Below are positions 19,812 to 27,254 of a DNA stretch of 64,000 nucleotides, in pieces. This DNA comes from Pseudochrobactrum saccharolyticum. Its GTDB lineage: Bacteria > Pseudomonadota > Alphaproteobacteria > Rhizobiales > Rhizobiaceae. The stretch covers positions 62,001 through 126,000 of the forward strand of contig NZ_VZPG01000005.1 in NCBI RefSeq assembly GCF_008801715.1, given 5' to 3'. The translations under genes were made by a program, and so were the position numbers. Every line of letters starts with the position of its first letter. Position 1 is the stretch's first letter. A model generated the notes under the pieces. That model did not search any database. It saw nothing but the letters and a program-made list of their open reading frames with translations, and was not told the origin of the DNA.

Positions 19812-19851
19812 AAAAATCCCGCCGCTTCAACAAAAGCGGCGGGATTTTTTT
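19812..19851 (+). terminator. Rho-independent terminator of the peptide importer operon
   Basis: AATCCCGCCGCTT pairs with AAGCGGCGGGATT around a short loop and is followed by a run of T. It begins a few bases after the M14 peptidase stop. Confidence 0.93.
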
Positions 19852-20089
19852 AATTTATTATACCAACAGGTAAAAATGCCTCATGGCACCCCGCTTTACT
19901 TCACCCTGCTGACAAAATAGGCTTTCCTTGCTTCTGATATTTCAGCATCGGCCATCAAACCAATATCTGAATAAAACCAGAGACATATAAAAAATAATCC
20001 GGCCTTTTGCTTTCCTTATCAGATGCACAAGACAATCGCAGTTCCGGCTCAAAACAGTCCGGAAATGGTGTGTGTAAAGAGGAGAGACC

Positions 20090-21325
20090 ATGCCTGAGAC
20101 TCTGATTTCCGTTGATCTTTCACAGTCCGCTTATGACAATGAGAACCTGCATAACCGCTGGCATCCGGATATTCCGATCAATGTCTGGGTTGATCCCGGT
20201 GATGACTTCCTCGTCGAGACTGTCGACTGGACCGGCGGTGCGATCAAGAACAATGATTCCGCTGAAGATATCCGCGATGTCGATCTGACAACGGTGCATT
20301 TTCTCTCCGGCCCTATCGGTATCAAAGGTGCCAAACCCGGCGATCTTCTCGTCGTTGACATTCTCGATGCCGGAACACTCAAGGGTCATGAATGGGGCTT
20401 TAACGGCTTCTTCTCCAAGACCAATGGCGGCGGCTTTCTGACCGACCATTTCCCGAGCGCCCAGAAATCCATCTGGCATTATGAGGGCATGTTTACCCGC
20501 TCCCGTCACGTTCCGGGTGTCAGCTTTGCCGGTATGATCCATCCGGGTCTGATCGGTACGCTGCCTGACCGTAAAATGCTGGAAATGTGGAACACACGTG
20601 AGCTTGGTCTGATTGCAACAGAACCAAATCGTGTGCCACCACTGGCCAACCCGCCGCATGCCCGCACAGCGCATCTTGGCTCGATCAAGAAGGGTGAAAC
20701 CTTCGACAAGATTGCAGCGGAAGGCGCACGTACTGTTCCGCCACGCGAACATGGCGGCAATTGCGATATTAAAGACTTGTCACGCGGTTCGAAAATCTAT
20801 TTCCCTGTCTATGTTGACGGTGCAGGCCTCTCCATGGGTGATCTCCACTTCAGTCAGGGCGACGGCGAAATCACCTTCTGCGGTGCCATCGAAATGGCCG
20901 GTGGCTGGCTGCACATCAAAGTCGATCTTATCAAAGACGGCATGGCAAAATACGGCATTCGCAATCCGGTCTTCAAACCATCGCCGATGGTGCCGAATTA
21001 TAAAGACTATTTGATCTTCCAGGGTATTTCCGTGGATGAACAGGGTCATCAGCATTATCTGGATGCCAATGTTGCCTATCGTCAGGCCTGTCTCAATGCC
21101 ATCGAATATATGAAAAAATTCGGCTATTCCGGTGCTCAGGCCTATTCGATTTTAGGGTCTGCTCCGGTGCAGGGACATTTCTCCGGCGTGGTGGATATTC
21201 CGAACTCCTGTGCGACTTTGTGGTTGCCAACCGAAATCTTCGATTTCGATATCAGCCCGTCCGCAGCAGGACCGAAGAAGTTCCTCGACGGCTCCATTGA
21301 TATGCCGATTGCCTATGATCTTTGA
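20090..21325 (+). CDS. fmdA: Formamidase (acetamidase/formamidase family)
   Basis: 411 residues after AGAGGAGAG. It is recognisable as FmdA over its full length: the N-terminal NRWHPDIPINVWVDPGDDF, VHFLSGPIGIKGAKPGD, GFFSKTNGGGFLTDHFP, SFAGMIHPGLIGTLP, and VPPREHGGNCDIKDLSRG, which carries conserved active-site residues. It hydrolyses formamide to formate and ammonia in the cytoplasm. The fmdB partner follows 8 bases later. The formate could feed the formate dehydrogenase at 54548-59757. The 280-bp upstream space has no clear operator. Confidence 0.95.
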   Translation: MPETLISVDLSQSAYDNENLHNRWHPDIPINVWVDPGDDFLVETVDWTGGAIKNNDSAEDIRDVDLTTVHFLSGPIGIKGAKPGDLLVVDILDAGTLKGHEWGFNGFFSKTNGGGFLTDHFPSAQKSIWHYEGMFTRSRHVPGVSFAGMIHPGLIGTLPDRKMLEMWNTRELGLIATEPNRVPPLANPPHARTAHLGSIKKGETFDKIAAEGARTVPPREHGGNCDIKDLSRGSKIYFPVYVDGAGLSMGDLHFSQGDGEITFCGAIEMAGGWLHIKVDLIKDGMAKYGIRNPVFKPSPMVPNYKDYLIFQGISVDEQGHQHYLDANVAYRQACLNAIEYMKKFGYSGAQAYSILGSAPVQGHFSGVVDIPNSCATLWLPTEIFDFDISPSAAGPKKFLDGSIDMPIAYDL

Positions 21326-21333
21326 GGTGAAAC

Positions 21334-21669
21334 ATGCCGGTTTATGAATATGCCTGCGAAGAATGCGGGCCATTCACAGCACTGCGTCCGATGTCGGAAT
21401 ATGATCAGCCTTGCGCCTGTCCGGACTGTGAAACATCCGCCAAACGCGTCATGCTGACAGCGCCCAATCTTGCATCGATGAATGCAAATAAACGCAATGC
21501 AATGGCGGTGAATGAACGCAGTTCCCATGAACCGATCAGTTCAAAATCATTAGGACACGGGCCGAATTGCGGCTGCTGCGGATCAAAATCCAAGAAATCC
21601 AAGGCAAAAGTCTCGGCAAATGGCGCGAAGAGTTTTCCTTCCGCCCGCCCATGGATGATCAGTCATTAA
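21334..21669 (+). CDS. fmdB: FmdB-type zinc-ribbon protein
   Basis: 111 residues. The N-terminus MPVYEYACEECG with a later CPDC gives the CxxC...CxxC zinc ribbon of the FmdB family. A second Cys cluster, NCGCCGSKSKKSKAK, and a basic tail follow. FmdB accompanies formamidase and was proposed to be regulatory; its actual role is unproven. It is tightly linked to fmdA and ends just before a bidirectional terminator. Confidence 0.88.
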   Translation: MPVYEYACEECGPFTALRPMSEYDQPCACPDCETSAKRVMLTAPNLASMNANKRNAMAVNERSSHEPISSKSLGHGPNCGCCGSKSKKSKAKVSANGAKSFPSARPWMISH

Positions 21670-21679
21670 ATCTGCAAAT

Positions 21680-21707
21680 AAAAAAGGCGGGTCTTCCCGC
21701 CTTTTTT
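21680..21707. terminator. Bidirectional rho-independent terminator between fmdB and the Lrp gene
   Basis: AAAAAAGGCGGG and CCCGCCTTTTTT form a perfect 12-bp stem with a TCTT loop. It serves fmdB on the plus strand and overlaps the stop codon of the Lrp-like gene on the minus strand. Confidence 0.93.
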
Positions 21708-22158
21708 ACAAATTAACACCGCGATTGAATTTTGTTTCCATCACAATATTCGATGTAGTGCGGACAATACCCATCATTTCATTGATCTTGTTGATCTCGG
21801 CATTAAGCTTTTCCAGCGTATCCGTGCAGATGTGAATAATCAGATCCCAGTCACCGGAGATCGAATGTACAGCCTGTACCGCTGTCAGTGTTTTCAGTTG
21901 TTTGATAACATCAGGAAAATTCTTGTTGTTCAGTGCCGCAAAGGTAAAGCACTGGATCGGTGAGCGGTTCACATTCGAACCGAGACGCACCGAATAACCG
22001 TCAATAATCCCGTTGGTTTCCAGCCGCTGGATACGCTCCTGCAAAGCCGTGCGGGATACGCCAAGCTGGCGCGCCAGAGACGCCACAGATTCACGAGCGT
22101 TTTTCTGCATCAACGCCAGTAACTGCTTATCCTTATCGGTCATTTGCATAGTCGTCAT
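21706..22158 (-). CDS. Lrp/AsnC-family transcription regulator
   Basis: 150 residues. The N-terminal helix-turn-helix reads SVASLARQLGVSRTALQERIQRLETNG, and the C-terminal RAM/effector domain includes VHSISGDWDLIIHICTDT. Lrp-type proteins sense amino acids and act as dimers or octamers. The gene is last in a minus-strand unit with an FAD oxidase, an amino-acid binding protein and a permease (8 bases after the oxidase stop), so it probably regulates that unit in response to the transported amino compound. Confidence 0.92.
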   Translation of the reverse strand: MTTMQMTDKDKQLLALMQKNARESVASLARQLGVSRTALQERIQRLETNGIIDGYSVRLGSNVNRSPIQCFTFAALNNKNFPDVIKQLKTLTAVQAVHSISGDWDLIIHICTDTLEKLNAEINKINEMMGIVRTTSNIVMETKFNRGVNL

Positions 22159-22166
22159 TCCGTGTC

Positions 22167-23483
22167 TTAACGATGGGCGCCCTTATAGCGGCCTTCCTGA
22201 AAGTAATCCATCAGGCGCAGATAATAGTAGACGCTTTCAGCGGCCAGCGGGCCGAAAATACCGCCATTCCATGTCAGACCATAAGGTTTGAACAGACGGA
22301 TACGATCGCTTTCGCCACTCACAGCTTCAGCCACAACACGTCCGCCGATAGCAGTCGTATTCATACCGTGACCGCCGAAAGAGCTGCATGCCCACACACC
22401 ATCTTCAACTTTGGCAATGTGAGGCATTTTATGGCGCGAATAGCCCATCAGACCCGACCATGCCTTTTCGATTTTCACATCTTTCAGACCGGCAAACACA
22501 TCGCACATATCCTTGCGCAGAATTGCAGCGAGACGTGTCTCATCCTGCTCATTCTTAGTGGTAATGCGCCCGCCCCAGAGAATGCGGTCACCTTCCACCA
22601 CACGATAATAATCGGATGAGCGACGGTCATCACCGACCGCATCTGTAGTGCGGATGAAATCCTGTAAACGGCTGCCCAGCTTTTCAGTCAGTACAACATA
22701 AGTGGCGATCGGCAGGAATGAACGGCGCAGCTTGCCAAACTGGGAACCGCCATAACCACCACAACACAACACCACATCATCGCATTGCACAGAACCCTGT
22801 GCGGTTTTCACCGTATAACGTCCTGTGGCACCGGCCTGTGGGTTACGGGTGAAGGACTGCATCGCACTGTCTTCAAAAATCCGGCCGCCTTTGGCACGGA
22901 TCAGATCCGCCAGACCCAGTGCATAATTCAGCGGATGAAAATGGAAGCCGGTACTGTCACGCAATGCCTGTTTATAGATCGGCGTATTCAGCTTCTGACG
23001 AACGGCAGCAGTGTCGAGATATTCATATTCATAATTGAAATGCTGCGCCATACGATCACGATAGCGCTGCATCTGGTCGGCGGCCTCATAGCGCACAACG
23101 CTGAGCTTGCCTTTGACAATATTGCAATCGGGCAGATTATTCTGCTCAATATTCTCACGGACAATTTCCACGCCTTCAACCGACATGGCAAACAGCTTTT
23201 TTGCATCCTCAAAGCCGCTGCGTTTTTCAATCGCGCCCAAGCCTTCAGCCCAGCCGTTCAGACAGAAGCCGCCATTGCGCCCCGACGCACCCCAGCTCAC
23301 TTTATTCGCTTCAATCACGATCACGGATTTATTGCGCTTCAGCAATTCCCATGCGGTTGTCAGACCGGCAAGCCCCCCGCCGACAATACAAACATCGGCC
23401 TGCAAATTTTGCTGCAAGCTTTCATAGGCAGAAGATGAAGCAACGCGGGTGGCGCTGTAATAGGTAGCCGGATATGAACTCAT
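22167..23483 (-). CDS. FAD-dependent oxidoreductase of the DAO family (PuuB/OrdL-like)
   Basis: 438 residues. The FAD-binding fold begins with VCIVGGGLAGLTTAWELL near residue 30; the next strand ends in VIVIEANKVSWGASGRNGGF, typical of gamma-glutamylputrescine oxidase and related amine/amino-acid oxidases. The C-terminal half contains LWGGRITT and SFGGHGMNTTAIGG. It should oxidise an amino compound to an aldehyde or keto acid with release of ammonia. It shares an operon with an amino-acid binding protein and permease, so its substrate is probably what they import. The exact substrate cannot be read. Confidence 0.9.
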   Translation of the reverse strand: MSSYPATYYSATRVASSSAYESLQQNLQADVCIVGGGLAGLTTAWELLKRNKSVIVIEANKVSWGASGRNGGFCLNGWAEGLGAIEKRSGFEDAKKLFAMSVEGVEIVRENIEQNNLPDCNIVKGKLSVVRYEAADQMQRYRDRMAQHFNYEYEYLDTAAVRQKLNTPIYKQALRDSTGFHFHPLNYALGLADLIRAKGGRIFEDSAMQSFTRNPQAGATGRYTVKTAQGSVQCDDVVLCCGGYGGSQFGKLRRSFLPIATYVVLTEKLGSRLQDFIRTTDAVGDDRRSSDYYRVVEGDRILWGGRITTKNEQDETRLAAILRKDMCDVFAGLKDVKIEKAWSGLMGYSRHKMPHIAKVEDGVWACSSFGGHGMNTTAIGGRVVAEAVSGESDRIRLFKPYGLTWNGGIFGPLAAESVYYYLRLMDYFQEGRYKGAHR

Positions 23484-23533
23484 AATGATACTGCTTCTTA
23501 CAGAAAATGCGTTTCAATTTGTAAAAGACAATA

Positions 23534-23568
23534 CCGGTTTCTGACTACGGGGGAAGTCCAGAAACCGG
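23534..23568 (-). terminator. Hairpin between binding-protein and oxidase genes, possible attenuator
   Basis: CCGGTTTCTG and CAGAAACCGG form a perfect 10-bp stem, with ACT/AGT extending it. It lies after the binding-protein stop and is followed on the minus strand by TATTGTCTTTTAC. It may partly terminate so that the binding protein is made in excess, or protect its message from 3' decay. Confidence 0.5.
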
Positions 23569-23586
23569 CATGCATAAACAGACTGA

Positions 23587-24414
23587 TTATTTAAGCTTGG
23601 TATAATCCACGCCGTACCACTTTACGGACAAATCAGACATTGTGCCGTCTGTTTTCAGCTGTTCAAAGATCTCTTTAACCTTAGCTGAGAACTCAGGATC
23701 ACCCTTGTCAACGGCAACAGCCAGCGGCTCGTAGAATGCCGGCTCATCTGCCAGTGCGCGGATCGGATAACCGCGCTTCACCGCATTTTCCACGGTTGGC
23801 ATAGCGGAGACTGTCGCATCAAGACGGGTGCCGTCACCAAGACGCAGATCATCCAGCGGGCCTACGCTGTCGCCATAGGTTTTAATATCGCCCGGCTTCA
23901 CGTCATATTTGAATTCCGGCACACCAACGGCATCAATCTTCAGGCTGCCATTGATATAATCTTCGGTGGTTGTGCCGCCTTCAACACCAATGGTCTTGCC
24001 GTTCAGATCTGCACGCTTTTCAGCCTTGGAATCTTTGTGCACGGTGAAAACATAAGGCGTGTAATAATAAACAATCGGGAAATCGAGCACACGGGCGCGG
24101 CCTGATGTCGGGGTCATGGAACCTACAGAAATATCCCAGCGGCCATTCCAGTGACCGGCAGTGATAATGCCCCATTCCGGTGTCACAAAACGGGCAGTCG
24201 CACCCAGACGTTTGGCAACTTCGGTTGCAACATCAATGTCAAAACCCACCAGCTTGTCGTCTTTCATGAAAGACTGCGGTGGCCAGTTCGCGGCAGTTGC
24301 CACAACCAGTTCTTTTTTGCTGGTCACGCGATCCAGCGTTTCACCGGCAAAAGCAGGCAGGCTGACAGTCAGTGCCAGTGCTGCAACGGCGGCGGATAAA
24401 ATTGCATTCTTCAT
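23587..24414 (-). CDS. Amino-acid ABC transporter substrate-binding protein (SBP family 3)
   Basis: 275 residues from the ATG at 24414, preceded by GGGGAGGAAA; longer in-frame starts lack a ribosome site. A Sec signal ends near AFAGETL (about residue 24). Family 3 features include ATAANWPPQSFMKDDKLVGF and FDIDVATEVAKRLG, then the GKTIGVEGGTTTEDYI stretch of the second lobe. It should bind a polar or modified amino acid in the periplasm. The matching permease gene lies just upstream. Confidence 0.92.
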   Translation of the reverse strand: MKNAILSAAVAALALTVSLPAFAGETLDRVTSKKELVVATAANWPPQSFMKDDKLVGFDIDVATEVAKRLGATARFVTPEWGIITAGHWNGRWDISVGSMTPTSGRARVLDFPIVYYYTPYVFTVHKDSKAEKRADLNGKTIGVEGGTTTEDYINGSLKIDAVGVPEFKYDVKPGDIKTYGDSVGPLDDLRLGDGTRLDATVSAMPTVENAVKRGYPIRALADEPAFYEPLAVAVDKGDPEFSAKVKEIFEQLKTDGTMSDLSVKWYGVDYTKLK

Positions 24415-24431
24415 ATGGTTTCCTCCCCAGA

Positions 24432-24474
24432 GCATAGCGCTAATCAAATGACCTCACCGGAATAAACGCTATGC
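24432..24474. repeat. 8-bp inverted repeat upstream of the amino-acid binding-protein gene
   Basis: GCATAGCG (24432-24439) and CGCTATGC (24467-24474) are perfectly complementary, 27 bp apart, in the 108-bp gap between permease and binding-protein genes. It may be an RNA stem in the intercistronic region or a regulator site for the Lrp encoded in the same unit. Confidence 0.35.
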
Positions 24475-24522
24475 GAACAACAATAGATAGTTGTGGTCAG
24501 AACGGCTGACCGCCCGTATTCA

Positions 24523-25488
24523 TCAGCGCTCCTGACGCTTCATGCGATGTTCCAGCACGGCCTGACAGCGTTCGAGAATGATCGACAAAATCCAGTACAG
24601 CAGTGCAGCAGTGATCAGCATTTCCAGATGGCGGAATTCTTCACGACCCTGCGTACGGGCAAGGAACATCAGCTCCCAGACACCAATCACCGAGACAAGT
24701 GATGAATCTTTCAGCATCGCAATGAACTGGTTTCCTGTCGGCGGGATGATCAGTTTCATCGCCTGCGGCATGATTACTTTGCGCATAGTGGTGAACGGAC
24801 GCAGACCAAGGGCACGGGCAGCTTCCCACTGACCACGCGGAATGGACATGATCCCGCCGCGAAAAATCTCGGTCATATAAGCGCCGTAGCAGAGCGACAG
24901 AGCAAGCACACCGGCGGGAACCGCATCAATCACATAGCCAAGCTGCGGAATACCTAGATAAATCAGATAGATCTGGATCAGCAGCGGCACGCCGCGGAAA
25001 AATGAGGTGTAAAATGAGGCGATAGCAACCGCAAAACCGTTCTGTGAAAGTTTGGCAACCGCACCAACAATCGCCAATACAAAAGCAATCGCAATGGAAA
25101 TCGCCGAGATATAAACGGTCGTGAATACGCCCTGCGTAATCAGGAATGGCAGCTTCGACAGGATAAAAGTGTAAGACAGATCAAAGCTGTAGAAGAAATA
25201 CAGAGCAGCAGAGAGCAATGCCAGCCAGACAACGATCGTCTGTATCTGCATCGGCAATTTACCGACAAGATTGATAATCAGCGTCAGAACCAGCGAAGTG
25301 ACGGCTGCAACCGCAATTATGCCGCCCGATGTCTGCAATAATCCGGCCAAACCCGTAGCGGCAGCATCGGCTGCACCTGTCAGATGCCAGTTCTTCCAGA
25401 CCATAAAAATGAAGGTAACAAGGGCGAATGCGCCCAAAAACCACGGTTTTTGCGTGATTTTATTTTTTTGTACTTTATCGTAATACAT
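24523..25488 (-). CDS. Amino-acid ABC transporter permease with N-terminal membrane extension
   Basis: 321 residues from the ATG at 25488 (GGGAG nine bases upstream); an open frame continues 26 codons further up without a ribosome site. The C-terminal ~220 residues are a HisM/GlnP-type domain with TQGVFTTVYISAISIAIAF and the EAA loop GQWEAARALGLRPFTTMRKV followed by MPQAMKLIIPP. The first ~100 residues add about three hydrophobic segments not found in the basic family. No ATPase gene lies in the unit, so it must use one encoded elsewhere. Confidence 0.9.
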   Translation of the reverse strand: MYYDKVQKNKITQKPWFLGAFALVTFIFMVWKNWHLTGAADAAATGLAGLLQTSGGIIAVAAVTSLVLTLIINLVGKLPMQIQTIVVWLALLSAALYFFYSFDLSYTFILSKLPFLITQGVFTTVYISAISIAIAFVLAIVGAVAKLSQNGFAVAIASFYTSFFRGVPLLIQIYLIYLGIPQLGYVIDAVPAGVLALSLCYGAYMTEIFRGGIMSIPRGQWEAARALGLRPFTTMRKVIMPQAMKLIIPPTGNQFIAMLKDSSLVSVIGVWELMFLARTQGREEFRHLEMLITAALLYWILSIILERCQAVLEHRMKRQER

Positions 25489-25868
25489 GCTGCTCTGCTC
25501 CCTGCCTCTATGTCTCCGCCAAAAAAGCGCAGGCTTCCACCCGAACATTTGCCGGAAATGACACAAAAGGCAGTCAAAATCACTGAAATAACAGTCATAA
25601 TGCGATTCAAAGCAGCAGATTTAACTGCATAAGCGCATGGTGAAGTCTCTTAAAAGTGATTTCGCAGGTCATAAAAGACTGAAACACGGGTCAATGACCG
25701 TCATTTTCACATTATTTCTCGCCGGATATATCGCAAGATATTAAACAGTGTTTTCAGGACACAGCGTTGCCGGTTATGCGACTTGATTTATCCCTGCCCG
25801 CACCATAAATTCGGCTCATGCAGCAAGAACCGGAACTGTCCGGCGCTTTGCTGATAATAATTTTAATC
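25489..25868. other. Divergent intergenic region between amino-acid permease and ribN leader
   Basis: No gene is seen in these 380 bases. They must hold the minus-strand promoter of the permease unit and the plus-strand promoter of the ribN leader. One short palindrome, GGTCA-A-TGACC at 25689-25699, stands out as a possible regulator site. Nothing else is clearly structured. Confidence 0.5.
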
Positions 25869-26169
25869 GTTCTCAGGGCGGGGTGTAATTCCCCACCGGC
25901 GGTAACAGGCGGAAGTCTGAAGCCCGCGAGCGCTTAATCGAATGATGGCGGCATGATCTATATCATCATCTTGCAGGCTCAGATTTTGGTTATGGCGTGC
26001 TGAAAATGGTGTTTTTCGAAAACCGGAGCGGAGTGTACTTTGAGTATATGAGCACCGGAAAGCGTAGAAAACGACATTTGCAAGCCGTCAGTGACAAAAT
26101 ATGTCGGTTAAGGACAGCAGATTCGGTGTGAATCCGAAGCCGACGGTCATAGTCCGGATGAGAGAGAGC
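25869..26169 (+). promoter_or_regulatory. FMN riboswitch (RFN element) with a long internal insert
   Basis: The 5' part carries the conserved AGGGCGGGGTG, TTCCCCACCGGCGGTAA and AGCCCGCGAGCG; the 3' part carries CAGCAGATTCGGTG, GAATCCGAAGCCGACGGTCA and AGTCCGGATGAGAGAGAG. TCTC at the start can close P1 with GAGA at the end. Between AGCCCGCGAGCG (ends ~25932) and GGACAGCAG (starts 26112) lie about 180 bases, far more than the short variable stem of most RFN elements. The insert has internal pairing, for instance CGACAT (26072-26077) with ATGTCG (26101-26106). The element precedes a riboflavin transporter gene, as expected. Confidence 0.95.
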
Positions 26170-26217
26170 GGGGCTGAAATGGCATCATGCGCGGCGTTTT
26201 TTGCCGCCATTATGTAA

Positions 26218-26276
26218 TTTTCTTCCCGTAGCATTTCCCAATCCCTGGGGTAACGGCTTACGAGACAGGAAGAAAA
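26218..26276 (+). promoter_or_regulatory. Ribosome-site-masking hairpin in the ribN leader
   Basis: TTTTCTTCC (26218-26226) is the exact complement of GGAAGAAAA (26268-26276), which contains the ribosome site for the ribN TTG start at 26279. The stem is extended inside by CGTA/TACG and GC/GC. This is the expression platform expected of a riboswitch that acts on translation: when FMN is bound the site would be masked. Confidence 0.65.
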
Positions 26277-26278
26277 CG

Positions 26279-27205
26279 TTGAGCCCAATTGCCTCTGTTC
26301 AAACATTAAAACCAACCGTCCGTGGTGCAGCGCTCATGCTGGCAGCCGGAGCAGCTTATGCGGGCGTTAATGTCGCCACCCAATGGGCGGGCACACGCAC
26401 CGGCATCCCTTCGGTTATTATTGCTTTCTGGCAATATGTCATCGCCCTTGTACTGACCTTACCGCTGCTGATCCGCGAAGGCGCACAGGCACTGCGCACC
26501 AATCATCTCGGGCTGCATATTATTCGCGTGGCACTGGCTGCTGCCGGTGTGCAAGTGTGGATTTTTGCCCTCACCCATGTGCCGATCTGGCAGGTGATTG
26601 CACTGTCCATGACCTCGCCGTTTTTTGTTATTCTCTGTGCAAGATTGTTCCTGCGCGAGGCTGTAACACAGACACGCCTGCTCACGACTCTGGCAGGCTT
26701 CATCGGCGCATTGATTATCATTGCTCCGTGGTCGGACACTTATACAGTCTATTCCCTGCTGCCAATTCTCGCGGCGGCACTGTGGGCAGGCTATTCGGTG
26801 ATGACCAAATATCTGACCCGTTTTGAAACAACCGCCAGTATCTCCATGTATATGCTGATCCTGCTCACACCGATTAACGCGGCACTCTGGGCTGCATCAG
26901 GTGTCGGTTTTCCGGAGATCGCATCGCCATCCATGGAAATCTGGTCAATCCTGCTCACCATCGGTGTACTGACTGCCATGGCGCAATATTTCCAGATCGC
27001 CGCCTATTCCGTGGCAGATGCTGTCTATCTGCAGCCTTTTGACGATCTGAAACTGCCGCTGAATGTTATTCTCGGCTGGATCGTTTTTGCGGCCACCCCA
27101 AGCATCAATTTCTGGCCGGGTGCCCTGCTGATTGTCGGCGCATCACTCTATCTGATGCGTCAGGACAGCGGGCGGTCATCCCCGAAAATACAAGCGGCAG
27201 AATAA
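26279..27205 (+). CDS. ribN: Riboflavin transporter RibN (DMT superfamily, two EamA domains)
   Basis: 308 residues from the TTG at 26279 with AGGAAG six bases upstream; longer reading would translate the leader hairpin. Ten hydrophobic segments are arranged as two EamA halves, the first beginning ALMLAAGAAYAGVNVATQWAG and the second LLPILAAALWAGYSVMTKYL. RibN proteins of rhizobia and Brucella import riboflavin and lie behind an FMN riboswitch, exactly the arrangement here. The identification rests on that context together with family membership; the family alone would not define the substrate. Confidence 0.88.
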   Translation: MSPIASVQTLKPTVRGAALMLAAGAAYAGVNVATQWAGTRTGIPSVIIAFWQYVIALVLTLPLLIREGAQALRTNHLGLHIIRVALAAAGVQVWIFALTHVPIWQVIALSMTSPFFVILCARLFLREAVTQTRLLTTLAGFIGALIIIAPWSDTYTVYSLLPILAAALWAGYSVMTKYLTRFETTASISMYMLILLTPINAALWAASGVGFPEIASPSMEIWSILLTIGVLTAMAQYFQIAAYSVADAVYLQPFDDLKLPLNVILGWIVFAATPSINFWPGALLIVGASLYLMRQDSGRSSPKIQAAE

Positions 27206-27209
27206 CCAA

Positions 27210-27237
27210 AAAAACGGCGGGAAATCCCGCCGTTTTT
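27210..27237. terminator. Bidirectional rho-independent terminator between ribN and emrB
   Basis: AAAAACGGCGGG and CCCGCCGTTTTT form a perfect 12-bp stem with an AAAT loop. It lies 4 bases after the ribN stop and 17 bases after the emrB stop on the other strand. Confidence 0.93.
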
Positions 27238-27254
27238 ATTTGAACTGATACGCT

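Noticed and set aside
19884-19899. TGGCAC upstream of fmdA resembling the -24 part of a sigma-54 promoter
   Set aside because: The required GC at -12 is replaced by TA at the correct spacing, so it is not a convincing sigma-54 promoter.
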